From an uncultured Eubacteriales bacterium (GTDB lineage Bacteria > Bacillota > Clostridia > Oscillospirales > Acutalibacteraceae): DNA of 31,529 nt. How positions within the stretch are numbered: the first letter of the stretch is position 1; every line of letters starts with the position of its first letter. Positions 7,410-14,975 of the stretch are shown one piece after another. The notes beneath the pieces were generated by a model. The model saw only the letters and a list, made by a program, of their open reading frames with translations. It did no database searches and was not told where the DNA came from. The DNA lies in contig CAKSHH010000020.1 of the NCBI GenBank assembly GCA_934456435.1, positions 1-31,529 of the forward strand, in the 5' to 3' direction. A program made the position numbers and the translations under genes.

Positions 7410-8150
7410 TTAATACACCTCCCCAAATTCTTTCAGTCCCGAAAAATTATTTTCTGTATCACTAAATATTTTCATTTCCATATCGTGAAGAGGCTTGTGA
7501 TACGGACATTCTTCAGGTCTCAAGAAGGTGATTACACCATTTTTCATTTCCGGCCGCCAAAGATTAACTGTGAGTTTACCTTTTGTCTCATCGTTATAGG
7601 CTTCATCAGGGTAGGTGATTCCGTGATACATAAGTCCAAAGCTCAGCTCAGCAATATTATCATAATGACCTTCACCTTCGCCGAATACGCACGGTTCGAC
7701 ATAGCCCTGACATTCTCTGGCACCGAGAAAAATGTCTCGTCTTCCGCCTTTCTCAATCATTCGTTTAGCGATGTTATGGTGCTTATTTTCGTTCCTGTCC
7801 TGTTCAAGTTCGGGTCGGTTCATATTCCATTCAAAGTGAGCCTGAACCTGATAACGGCAATCTTTTAAATATGTATAGTAAGCCAAGTCATTGCTGCTTT
7901 CAGTCTTTGCATGTTTGTACTTTATCGGTCTGATACCTTTGACTTCGGTTTGAATCGGGTTCATAATACGGACCTTATCTATGTACCACTTTAAAGTGGG
8001 CTTCCAATATACTGAAGCAATTATCCCTTTTATCGCCTCGTATGTTGGAACCTGATAAGTGCATTTTTCACCTCCAACTCGTGTCATGGGGTCAGTGAAT
8101 AATCCGTAGTCGCCCGTGACCTGAAATTCTACAATATTAGGATGTTGCAT
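7410..8150 (-). CDS. cas5c: CRISPR RNA endonuclease Cas5c (Cas5d)
   Basis: In type I-C, which lacks Cas6, Cas5c cuts the pre-crRNA at the base of the repeat hairpin and then caps the 5' handle in Cascade. The 246-aa RAMP protein opens IVEFQVTGDYGLFTDP. Residues matching the known Tyr-Lys-His catalytic set are Y48 (ASVYWKP), K123 and H124 (NKHHNIAKRM), followed by the family block RRDIFLGARECQGYVEP. AAGGAGG lies 7 nt before the ATG at 8150. The start overlaps the cas3 end by 22 bases, implying coupling. Presence of all three residues suggests active processing of the array. Confidence 0.96.
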   Translation of the reverse strand: MQHPNIVEFQVTGDYGLFTDPMTRVGGEKCTYQVPTYEAIKGIIASVYWKPTLKWYIDKVRIMNPIQTEVKGIRPIKYKHAKTESSNDLAYYTYLKDCRYQVQAHFEWNMNRPELEQDRNENKHHNIAKRMIEKGGRRDIFLGARECQGYVEPCVFGEGEGHYDNIAELSFGLMYHGITYPDEAYNDETKGKLTVNLWRPEMKNGVITFLRPEECPYHKPLHDMEMKIFSDTENNFSGLKEFGEVY

Positions 8151-10486
8151 ATATTTTCCTCCTTCGGTTTTTCGAGTAATCCCGTGTCGACATCATAGTA
8201 TTCCGGGCTCAGAATATAGAATGAACCGTCGCACAGCGGAATTATTGCATTCTCTTTCAAAAGTTTATTGAATTGATATTCATAGACTGAAACAGAATAT
8301 TGAGCAGCTTTTTTTATTTCTTTTTGTAATGCCATATAATCTTTGTCATTATAATAGCTTTGCAAATTATTTATAGTTTCTTTTCCGTCACCGTATGGCA
8401 CAATAACCGAGGTCGAATCTGAGTCGAAAACATTAAACAGATCGCCTGCGGTTTTAAAGCTTTGGCAAAGGAAATAATCATTAGCTTTAGATAAATCGCG
8501 ATAATGCAAATTATCAGAAAGAATTTCAAAAAGACTCGGCTTGTCCTTAATCGGATAGTCGAAATGATTTGAACTGTAATTTGAGTATAAATATTTATAA
8601 AAGCATTTTATTGAATTATCTGAAGCTAAATCGTTTGAATAATAATCTTTTCTTTTTTTGAAATCGACCATTAAAGCTTCCGTTGCTTGCTTTGATAGTT
8701 GAATATCAGGCAGCATTTTTAAGCTTTCATCATAGCAATGTACAATAAAAACGGGGGAGTTCAAGTCGTTTTCTCCGTTTCGGTTGCATCTGCCTGCCGT
8801 TTGAATAATGCTGTCCATTCCAGCTGAGAATCTAATCGCACAATCAAATGAAATATCAACACCGGCTTCAATAACCTGTGTGGAAACACAAAGCACAGGT
8901 TCTTTTTCGGATAACAGCTTTCTGATTCTATTCAGAACATTTTTTCTGTGTGCAACACACATCCCGGCAGAAATATGAAAGCAGTTTTTGAATTGTAATT
9001 TTATACTGTTAAATAGAAACTCAGCCTGTGCTTTTTTATTGCACACAACCAAAAGAGAGAGGTTATTCTTTGCCTTGTCAATTACAAATTTCGAAATTTC
9101 TTCAAGCCTGAAATTTCCTGCATCTGTAATTGTATTGCGCTTAAATATCTCGGAGAATCTATCAAAATCAGATTTGTCAATAATATTTCCGTCAATAATC
9201 ATGGAATGTTCGACATCTTCAAAACAGGGTTGGGTTGCAGAACAAAGTAAAACGGTACAGCCACAAATTCTTGAGAGAAAGTTTATAGCCAAATTGAACA
9301 AAGAAATCATTTTAGATGGAACCGACTGAATTTCATCAATAATAATTACGCTGTTGCAAAGAGATTGAAATCTCCTTACACTTGAGGTTTTTGATGAAAA
9401 AAGCGTATTTAAAAATTGAGCAAAGGTTGTTGCAATAACAGGAGAATCCCAGCTGTCCTCAAGATATTTCCGCAAATCGAGTTCTTCGGAATTGTCGGTG
9501 TCTGTAATCACATCGGAATGATGCTCAAGCACATATCCTTCACCGACTGTCTTACTTATCTCATGAGCATTTTGCTCCAAAATACTTATCAGCGGAGCAA
9601 TATAAAATACCCTTCTCTTTCCCGTTTGAAGTGCATGGGCTGCGGCAAATCTTAAAGCGGACAATGTTTTTCCGCCGCCCGTCGGAATGTTAAGGCGGTA
9701 TATTCCTGAGTCTTTTTGAGCAAAAGATAAGCAAATATCGGACATTTCACGGCGGGATTTATCAATAGTTGTTTTTAATGAAAAGCCTTGAATCCTGTTT
9801 TCAATATTTTTATTTATGATTGTCCACGAATCGAGTAAGTTTTTTGAAGTGTTATATTTTTGGCCTAATGTGAAATTTGCCGTGTCGGTTCGGTCGCCGT
9901 CCATGACTGCGGAGGTTATAAGTCTGCATAACAGACCGAGATAAAATGAATAATCCGATTGTCCTTTTGAAATTCCTGAAATCTTTTTTACCGAATTTTC
10001 CGTTTCTTTTACCGATAAACCGAATGCTTCGCAAGCAATTCCTTTATCAACAACATTGTTAAAAAAGTTAGCTATTGATCTGTTATCATATTCGGGCTGC
10101 TTAGTTAGTCTATGCCCAAAACCGTCTTTTTTATCGGGAGTGAAAACGTCAAACAGCCCGTGATGAGAGCCTATTGAATATGCAATGATCTCGGATGCCA
10201 TTTTCTGAAAAATATCATCTGTGGAATGATACTTATTCAAATAGAACTGAACGCCCGCAAAAGAATGAATTACCGAACCTCTTTTAACATTTAACCCGTT
10301 AAAGCTGTCAATGAGGTATTGCTGAAAATCATCACTTGCTTTTCCACAATCGTGTAACAATGCGGCTGAGTAGGCTATATTGCCCAACCCAATGTCAATT
10401 AAATCTTTTTTCGCAATTTCAGCGCTGTTTCGACAGTGCTCTTTCAGGCTTTGCTGTGCAAAATCGGTAATATGAGCTAAAAACAT
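8129..10486 (-). CDS. cas3: CRISPR-associated nuclease-helicase Cas3
   Basis: Cas3 is the effector recruited by target-bound Cascade; it nicks, unwinds and degrades DNA. The 785-aa protein has an N-terminal HD nuclease domain with H17, H45-D46 (LLHDCGKA), H74 and H108-H109 (SHHGLFD), then an SF2 helicase. Walker A is IPTGGGKT (268-275), the DExH-type box is IIIDEIQSVP (384-387), motif III is SATQP (about 419), and the C-terminal RecA domain carries VIEAGVDISFD and QTAGRCNRNGE. All key residues are intact, so interference is probably functional. It is the first gene of the operon, with a consensus promoter about 50 bp upstream and AAGGCGG before the ATG. Confidence 0.97.
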   Translation of the reverse strand: MFLAHITDFAQQSLKEHCRNSAEIAKKDLIDIGLGNIAYSAALLHDCGKASDDFQQYLIDSFNGLNVKRGSVIHSFAGVQFYLNKYHSTDDIFQKMASEIIAYSIGSHHGLFDVFTPDKKDGFGHRLTKQPEYDNRSIANFFNNVVDKGIACEAFGLSVKETENSVKKISGISKGQSDYSFYLGLLCRLITSAVMDGDRTDTANFTLGQKYNTSKNLLDSWTIINKNIENRIQGFSLKTTIDKSRREMSDICLSFAQKDSGIYRLNIPTGGGKTLSALRFAAAHALQTGKRRVFYIAPLISILEQNAHEISKTVGEGYVLEHHSDVITDTDNSEELDLRKYLEDSWDSPVIATTFAQFLNTLFSSKTSSVRRFQSLCNSVIIIDEIQSVPSKMISLFNLAINFLSRICGCTVLLCSATQPCFEDVEHSMIIDGNIIDKSDFDRFSEIFKRNTITDAGNFRLEEISKFVIDKAKNNLSLLVVCNKKAQAEFLFNSIKLQFKNCFHISAGMCVAHRKNVLNRIRKLLSEKEPVLCVSTQVIEAGVDISFDCAIRFSAGMDSIIQTAGRCNRNGENDLNSPVFIVHCYDESLKMLPDIQLSKQATEALMVDFKKRKDYYSNDLASDNSIKCFYKYLYSNYSSNHFDYPIKDKPSLFEILSDNLHYRDLSKANDYFLCQSFKTAGDLFNVFDSDSTSVIVPYGDGKETINNLQSYYNDKDYMALQKEIKKAAQYSVSVYEYQFNKLLKENAIIPLCDGSFYILSPEYYDVDTGLLEKPKEENICNILIL

Positions 10487-10525
10487 AAATAACCGCCTTT
10501 TTTACCTTTATCAAACAATCTTTGT

Positions 10526-10601
10526 GTACCAATTTCTATATTGTAATTATAACATTTTGTGAAATTTTGTCAACATTTGTATGTGCTGGTTTGGTACCAA
10601 T
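10526..10601 (-). promoter_or_regulatory. cas operon promoter flanked by GTACCAAT motifs
   Basis: On the minus strand TTGACA (10573-10568) and TATAAT (10551-10546) are both perfect, 16 nt apart. The plus-strand motif GTACCAAT occurs at 10526-10533, just downstream of the likely start point, and at 10594-10601, upstream of the -35 box, where it is part of the palindrome TTGGTACCAA (10591-10600). A pair of sites bracketing a promoter suggests a looping repressor or other regulator. The promoter is seen; regulation is inferred. Confidence 0.75.
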
Positions 10602-10693
10602 AAACGTACTTTGATTGCGTTTTTTTAAAATGATATATCAATTAAAGCGTTTTTGCTGTTTTTAACAACTTTTTCAAGATATATTTAATACTG

Positions 10694-10723
10694 TTGATAG
10701 TTTATCTTTTCGTATGGTATATT
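10694..10723 (+). promoter_or_regulatory. Promoter for the 97-aa gene
   Basis: TTGATA (10694-10699) and TATATT (10718-10723) are spaced 18 nt and lie about 46 bp upstream of the ATG at 10770. It is divergent from the cas promoter about 120 bp away, in a spacer rich in A/T. Confidence 0.5.
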
Positions 10724-10769
10724 GAATTTACAGAATTTTTTAGAATAATAAATATGCCGGAGGGAGATT

Positions 10770-11063
10770 ATGAAAAGAATAATTTTGAGTAATGATGGAG
10801 ACAGTTTGATATACTCGGTGCCGGACATTGTTGCGGAAAATTTAGAAAAGTATTGCTTGAAATTTTTGAACTGGCTTTACAATAATAAACCTAAAAAATA
10901 TTGGATAAACGGGGCTATGTGCTTTGGCACGGATGATTTTATTGATTATCTTAATGATCTTTTCCAAAATGAGCAATCAAAATTTTTGCTGAACATCGGA
11001 TGGACAAATCTGGACGAGAATATACCGGAGAAGTATAAAGATTTGCCATACTTTAATTTTTGA
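10770..11063 (+). CDS. Unrecognised 97-aa acidic protein divergent from cas3
   Basis: I do not recognise this family. The protein is soluble in appearance, without signal peptide or membrane segment, acidic and rich in aromatic residues (YNNKPKKYWINGAM, DFIDYLNDLF, GWTNLDENIPEKY). The start is well supported: GGAGGGAG lies about 4 nt before the ATG at 10770, with a plausible promoter at 10694-10723. It is transcribed away from cas3 and shares its upstream region, so it could be a neighbour by chance or a gene co-regulated with the cas operon. Nothing in the sequence shows a DNA-binding fold. It is followed by the membrane/GH16 gene on the same strand after about 60 bp. Confidence 0.8.
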   Translation: MKRIILSNDGDSLIYSVPDIVAENLEKYCLKFLNWLYNNKPKKYWINGAMCFGTDDFIDYLNDLFQNEQSKFLLNIGWTNLDENIPEKYKDLPYFNF

Positions 11064-11126
11064 TGTAAAATTTTAACGTTAAATTAAATGACACAAATCT
11101 ATACACAAAACCAAAGGAGGAAAGGT

Positions 11127-11477
11127 ATGAAGGCTATGTCAAGGGTTGCTTCGGCAATCAATTCCCGTTATGTCGCGTTTGTCGATATGATGCTTGGAGT
11201 GTGCAGTATTGTTTTTTTCTATGGGGGAGTTCAATGGGAAAAGCAATGGATGCCAAAGGCGGAAATAATTGCAATTTACGCAGTTGCAGGAGCCTGTCTT
11301 GCGGCAAATTTTGCTTATCTGTTGCTTCGGGCAATGAAAGGTGAGGATTACAAAACATTTAAAAGCAGAAAGGCACTCGATATTATTCATTTTATCACCG
11401 GCTTTATTTCGTTCGGCATATCTGTTTATGCGATTTGCATTTTATTTGGAGTGAGCGGCGGAATAAGCAGCGAATAG
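11127..11477 (+). CDS. Membrane N-terminal part of a split GH16 gene
   Basis: This 116-aa product has three hydrophobic segments (about FVDMMLGVCSIVFFYGGV, IIAIYAVAGACLAANFAYLL and FITGFISFGISVYAICILF) and no enzyme domain. The ATG at 11127 follows AAAGGAGG by 6 nt, so I prefer it to an upstream ATG at 11088. The frame stops at TAG (11475-11477) after GVSGGISSE, yet the same frame continues with no further stop through a fourth hydrophobic helix into the GH16 domain. I infer one ancestral gene for a four-helix membrane-anchored glucanase cut by an amber codon at codon 117. A true small membrane protein is possible but less likely. Confidence 0.7.
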   Translation: MKAMSRVASAINSRYVAFVDMMLGVCSIVFFYGGVQWEKQWMPKAEIIAIYAVAGACLAANFAYLLLRAMKGEDYKTFKSRKALDIIHFITGFISFGISVYAICILFGVSGGISSE

Positions 11478-11519
11478 ATTACGAGAGCTGTTGAAGCTGT
11501 ACGTCCGAATACGGTATAT

Positions 11520-12488
11520 TTGGTTTTCGGTATGGCGGCCGGAATTACATTGATTTTTGTAAACGGTATTCGCCGTACACTTAAAACTCTCGGTGCGGTG
11601 TGCGCGAGCTCAGTTGCCGTGCTGCTGATTGTTTCGATTCTTACAAATGCTTCCATGTCGCTTTTATCGCCCGATATGAGCAAAGAAAAAATTGACCTTT
11701 CTTTAAGAAAGCTTCTCTGGAGCGATGAATTTGAAGGGGATAAGCTTGATGCAACAAAGTGGCGTGCTTATGACAGCGACGGTTACACGACCTTCTATAC
11801 TCCGGAACAGATAACTGTTCGTAACGGCAAAGCGTACCTCAGAACGGAATACAGGAAAGACGGTAAATACGGTGACGGCTTCTACGGCGCGTGGCTCACG
11901 AATCAGGACTTTTTCAGAAACAGTTATGGCTACTATGAGATTCGCTGTATAATGCCCAAGGCGGAGGGACTTCATGCCGCATTTTGGACATTCGGCGATA
12001 ACGCTTACTCAGGTTACGGAAAAACGGGCGCGGAGGTTGACGTTTTTGAGAATGCCTATTACAGAGTAAGCGGTAACGATGAAAAATCAAACTGCAAATA
12101 TACTATGGCTCTCCACACGGGAGACGGCAACGGAAACACCATTTCAACCGGCCCGTCAAAGGCGGTTACGACATATACCGAAACAGGCAAGAATATGTAT
12201 GAAGATTTCCACACATACGGCCTTGAATGGACAAAGGATGCTTACATATTCTATTATGATGGCGTCGAGGTCGGAAAAATTGATTTTTCGAACGGTCCTG
12301 TGAACGGAATCGTCGGTACCTGCGAGGTGCCGGAATATCTTTTTGTTTCAACCCATGTCGGCAGTCAGATAAGAGCCGACGGCTCGGTTCGTGAGGAATG
12401 GAACGGTAACGCATTTAATAACCCAGAGGGAACGTTCCCGCAGGATTTTGTCGTGGATTATGTCCGAATATATGCTCCGGCAGAATAA
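11520..12488 (+). CDS. Glycoside hydrolase family 16 (beta-glucanase), 3' part of split gene
   Basis: GH16 enzymes cleave beta-1,3 or mixed beta-1,3/1,4-glucans (laminarinase, lichenase) or related polysaccharides. The 322 residues from the first ATG begin with one membrane helix (about 1-45), then the jelly-roll domain opening LLWSDEFEGDKLDATKW. The catalytic ExDxxE motif is present as EVDVFE at bases 12033-12050, so nucleophile and acid/base are intact. DFHTYGLEWTKDAYIFYYDG and the ending FVVDYVRIYAPAE are typical. The ATG at 11520 has no ribosome binding site, and the frame is open from 11478 right after an in-frame TAG. This looks like the remainder of one gene with 11127-11477. Without read-through the enzyme may not be made. 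Confidence 0.85.
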   Translation: MVFGMAAGITLIFVNGIRRTLKTLGAVCASSVAVLLIVSILTNASMSLLSPDMSKEKIDLSLRKLLWSDEFEGDKLDATKWRAYDSDGYTTFYTPEQITVRNGKAYLRTEYRKDGKYGDGFYGAWLTNQDFFRNSYGYYEIRCIMPKAEGLHAAFWTFGDNAYSGYGKTGAEVDVFENAYYRVSGNDEKSNCKYTMALHTGDGNGNTISTGPSKAVTTYTETGKNMYEDFHTYGLEWTKDAYIFYYDGVEVGKIDFSNGPVNGIVGTCEVPEYLFVSTHVGSQIRADGSVREEWNGNAFNNPEGTFPQDFVVDYVRIYAPAE

Positions 12489-12956
12489 TTTATTTTTTGA
12501 AAATATAAGAATTTATTTATTGGCAGTTGCTGATAATATGCAGTAAAATTATTTTTTGATTATATGAGTTTCAGGAGGTTTGATGTGAACAGATTTTCAA
12601 TTTTCACAAAGACATCCATTGGTTTGATGATCCAATAAAATTGAATAATTCTTGCAATCGTTATGCTTATTAACCCGCTTGTGGCATGTTTTTTAAAACC
12701 GATAGGAATTAAATAAACCGATTTTATTAATAATACAATTATATACAAAAAAAGTAAAAATTGTACTTAAAATGCAAAAGTGTGCCTTATTATGTCAAAA
12801 GTGTTTGATTTATGATGTTTTATTTAGAAATTTACTTATAAAAAATGCATTGCTTAAATTCAAATATGCCCAATTTAGCTTAATGTGGTGACGTAACTAA
12901 GTGAAAGTTAATATGTGTTTAAAGAAATGTTTAGTGTAAAAATCTGAACAAAAAGA
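12489..12956. other. AT-rich gene-poor stretch between GH16 and tRNA-Pro
   Basis: About 470 bases with no intact gene. The only coding-like signal is the decayed SD-led ORF at 12585-12716. No repeat, RNA gene or clear promoter is seen. The right end is the terminator stem of the tRNA-Pro unit. Confidence 0.6.
12585..12716 (+). pseudogene. Decayed small membrane-peptide ORF
   Basis: A perfect AGGAGG at 12573-12578 sits 6 nt before a GTG at 12585. The frame reads VNRFSIFTKTSIGLMIQ, then TAA (12636-12638) and TGA (12642-12644), then continues as a hydrophobic helix ending LVACFLKPIGIK before a TAA at 12714-12716. A good ribosome binding site followed by two nearby stops and a membrane-like segment suggests a small gene that has lost its frame. 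I do not recognise the family, and a 17-aa peptide or chance pattern cannot be excluded. Confidence 0.3.
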
Positions 12957-12999
12957 AAAGCCGTTGACATAAAGCTCAAAGCTTTATGTCAACGGCTTT
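12957..12999 (-). terminator. Terminator of the tRNA-Pro transcript
   Basis: A perfect 19-bp stem (12957-12975 with 12981-12999) has a 5-base loop. On the minus strand it is followed by TCTTTTTGTT and begins 3 bases after the tRNA CCA end, so it terminates the tRNA transcript. Confidence 0.9.
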
Positions 13000-13002
13000 C
13001 GT

Positions 13003-13079
13003 TGGTCGAGGCGACAGGACTTGAACCTGCGGCATCTTGGTCCCAAACCAAGCACTCTACCAAACTGAGTTACGCCTCG
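13003..13079 (-). tRNA. tRNA-Pro (anticodon UGG)
   Basis: The minus strand gives a 77-nt cloverleaf. The acceptor stem CGAGGCG pairs with CGCCTCG, the anticodon arm is CTTGG-TTTGGGA-CCAAG with TGG at the anticodon, and the T arm contains GGTTCAAGTCC. The 3' CCA is encoded (13003-13005). It is a single-gene unit with its own promoter (TTGACA/TATAAT at 13129-13102) and terminator. Confidence 0.97.
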
Positions 13080-13101
13080 GTGTTGCGAACGCAACGTTGT
13101 T

Positions 13102-13129
13102 ATTATATCATAAAAACGCCTTTTGTCAA
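13102..13129 (-). promoter_or_regulatory. tRNA-Pro promoter
   Basis: Perfect TTGACA (13129-13124) and TATAAT (13107-13102) with a 16-nt spacer. The short leader before the tRNA contains the palindrome TTGCGTTCGCAA, probably removed by RNase P. Confidence 0.85.
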
Positions 13130-13182
13130 TATCAAACGGACAAAAAGCGTTTCTGTTTTTATGTTTAAATTGATGTTGAAAT

Positions 13183-13884
13183 TTAATAAAATCTCTTTCT
13201 GATTTTTTCGATGCTTTCATCGTCTATGCCTGTTGAGTATATATAGTCCTGCACCGAGCCGTATTTGTGCTTGATATAGGCAATCAACGTTCTCATGGTT
13301 TGGGGCAGGGAATAGTGCATTTCCGCATTTGTGTCCCAAAGCGAATCGGCGTGGGTGTGAATATAGTTCTCAAGGTATGTATAAGTCAGCTGATAGTCCG
13401 CAACGATGTCGTCTTCGTCAACTCCGGCTATTGTCAGGAGCATAAGCGTTAAAATACCAGTGCGGTCCTTGCCGAGAAAACAATGGTAAAGCACAGCGCC
13501 CTCAGGGGCTTCTGCAATGACCTTTAAAGCTTTGCCGATATTTTCCCTGTAATTGTCAACAATGAACTCATAAACCTCGCTGAGCGTCATTTTTACGTTC
13601 TTTGCCTCGGCAACGTTGAGCTCATACAGGGAAACATGATTTACGTTCCCAGTCAGCCTTTCCATATCGTTGCTTTGGTCATTAAATTCAAAATCGCCTC
13701 GCAGATCAACAACTGCCGAAATGTTCAGTTCTTTAAGAGCCTTTATATCGTTATCGGTCGGTCGGCTGACTGTTCCGCAGCGAATAAATCGTCCGAATTT
13801 TGTGCAGCCGTATTTTGACGGGTAACCGCCGAGGTCACGGCAGTTGACTATGCTTTCAAGAGAATAACGTCTTTGTGTGTTCAT
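13183..13884 (-). CDS. Tyrosine/dual-specificity protein phosphatase (Y_phosphatase3 type)
   Basis: The 233-aa cytoplasmic protein has the cysteine-phosphatase P-loop HCFLGKDRTG, with C135 as nucleophile and R141 binding phosphate. The N-terminal INCRDLGGY block and GRFIRCGTVSRP are hallmarks of the Y_phosphatase3 (IphP-like) family, which acts on phosphotyrosine, phosphoserine or phosphoinositides. D60 in VVDLRGDFE is in the usual place for that motif. GGAGGAAAA lies directly before the ATG at 13884. It begins 10 bases after the uppP stop, so the two are probably one transcript. The substrate cannot be told from sequence. Confidence 0.9.
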   Translation of the reverse strand: MNTQRRYSLESIVNCRDLGGYPSKYGCTKFGRFIRCGTVSRPTDNDIKALKELNISAVVDLRGDFEFNDQSNDMERLTGNVNHVSLYELNVAEAKNVKMTLSEVYEFIVDNYRENIGKALKVIAEAPEGAVLYHCFLGKDRTGILTLMLLTIAGVDEDDIVADYQLTYTYLENYIHTHADSLWDTNAEMHYSLPQTMRTLIAYIKHKYGSVQDYIYSTGIDDESIEKIRKRFY

Positions 13885-13894
13885 TTTTCCTCCG

Positions 13895-14740
13895 TTATTT
13901 TGTTACAAAATAAGTGATAAGAACGATCGCACCGAGAATAATACGGTAAATTCCGAATGCGGTGAAGGTGTGTTTTTTAATGTAGTTCATCAGGAATCTG
14001 ATAACGACAAGCGAAACGGCAAAGGCTGTAATCATACCGATTGCAAGAATAACAAACTCCGTCACGGTAAAGGCAAAGCCGAATTTAACAATTTTCAAAA
14101 GAGACGCACCGAACATTGCAGGAACAGCGAGGAAAAACGTAAATTCCGAAGCAACGCGGCGTGATTCGCCGAGAATGATACCTCCGAGAATGGTTGAGCC
14201 TGAGCGCGATGTTCCCGGGATTAAAGAGAGTGCCTGAAAACAGCCGATAAAAAAGGAATCCTTAAAGGAAAGCTCCGTAAGCTTTCTGACCTTTGGCTGT
14301 CTGTGCCTGTTGAAATGCTCAACGATAATGAAGAGAACACCGTAAACAATAAGCGTTATTGCAACGGTTATATAGTTATAAAGATACTTGTCAAGAAGAT
14401 CATTGAATATGAGGCCGATGATTCCTGCCGGAATCGAGCCGACAATAACCTTGAACCAAAGTTCGATGATCCGCGGCTTAACGGCAACCTTGCTTTTCCC
14501 GTTTTCCAGTCTTTTTTTCTTGAACGGCCACAGCTTGTTCCAGAACATTACAACAACGGCAAGAATTGCGCCGAGCTGAATAACAACAAGGTACATTTCA
14601 AAAAAGTTCTCCGAAACCTCTTTGAATTTGCAGATCTTTTCAAGCAAAATCATGTGACCTGTGCTGCTGATCGGCAGCCATTCTGTGATGCCCTCAATTA
14701 TGCCGAAAAGTATGGATTTCAAGATATCAAGTATATACAT
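13895..14740 (-). CDS. uppP: Undecaprenyl-diphosphatase (BacA/UppP)
   Basis: This integral membrane enzyme recycles undecaprenyl pyrophosphate to the monophosphate lipid carrier for peptidoglycan synthesis; extra copies raise bacitracin resistance. The 281-aa protein has the two conserved motifs: GIIEGITEWLPISSTGH (13-29), with the (E/Q)GxTE glutamates, and PGTSRSGST (175-183). Multiple hydrophobic helices cover the rest, and the lengths match the family. CGGAGG precedes the ATG at 14740. A promoter at 14837-14809 gives a leader of roughly 60 nt. The phosphatase gene follows 10 bases downstream. Confidence 0.97.
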   Translation of the reverse strand: MYILDILKSILFGIIEGITEWLPISSTGHMILLEKICKFKEVSENFFEMYLVVIQLGAILAVVVMFWNKLWPFKKKRLENGKSKVAVKPRIIELWFKVIVGSIPAGIIGLIFNDLLDKYLYNYITVAITLIVYGVLFIIVEHFNRHRQPKVRKLTELSFKDSFFIGCFQALSLIPGTSRSGSTILGGIILGESRRVASEFTFFLAVPAMFGASLLKIVKFGFAFTVTEFVILAIGMITAFAVSLVVIRFLMNYIKKHTFTAFGIYRIILGAIVLITYFVTK

Positions 14741-14808
14741 AATGAACCTCCGACGGTAAATTATTTAAGGTAATGCTTCCGATTGTTAATTATATGCGTT
14801 CGTGTATT

Positions 14809-14837
14809 ATTATACAACATAGGGGAGGTAAATTCAA
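14809..14837 (-). promoter_or_regulatory. uppP promoter
   Basis: On the minus strand TTGAAT (14837-14832) and TATAAT (14814-14809) are separated by 17 nt. They lie just past the gap terminators and about 70 bp before the uppP ATG. Confidence 0.7.
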
Positions 14838-14850
14838 TCATAAAACAAAA

Positions 14851-14877
14851 AATCGGAGCAGAATTTCTGCTCCGATT
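14851..14877 (-). terminator. Distal gap terminator
   Basis: AATCGGAGCAGA pairs with TCTGCTCCGATT around a 3-base loop. On the minus strand it is followed by TTTTTTGTTTTA. It is the second of two tandem terminators after gap. Confidence 0.85.
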
Positions 14878-14899
14878 CAACACTTCAATACAAAAAATC

Positions 14900-14940
14900 A
14901 TCCGAGACTCGCTCTTCACGAATCTCGGATTTTTTTCGGC
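14900..14940 (-). terminator. Proximal gap terminator (bidirectional)
   Basis: ATCCGAGA pairs with TCTCGGAT, with a further TCG/CGA inside the loop. The minus strand continues with GATTTTTTG, and the plus strand also has a T-run, so it could work both ways. It is about 35 bp after the gap stop. Confidence 0.8.
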
Positions 14941-14975
14941 TGTTTTTTTACAGCCCCAATTCTTTTGATAACAAC

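Noticed and set aside
11475..11477. Amber codon recoding (TAG read as an amino acid)
   Set aside because: Other genes here, such as cas2, end normally with TAG, and no suppressor tRNA is in the window; a nonsense mutation is simpler.
13081..13097. Palindrome TTGCGAACGCAA upstream of tRNA-Pro as an operator
   Set aside because: It lies in the short tRNA leader that RNase P removes and has only a two-base loop; no regulator is suggested.
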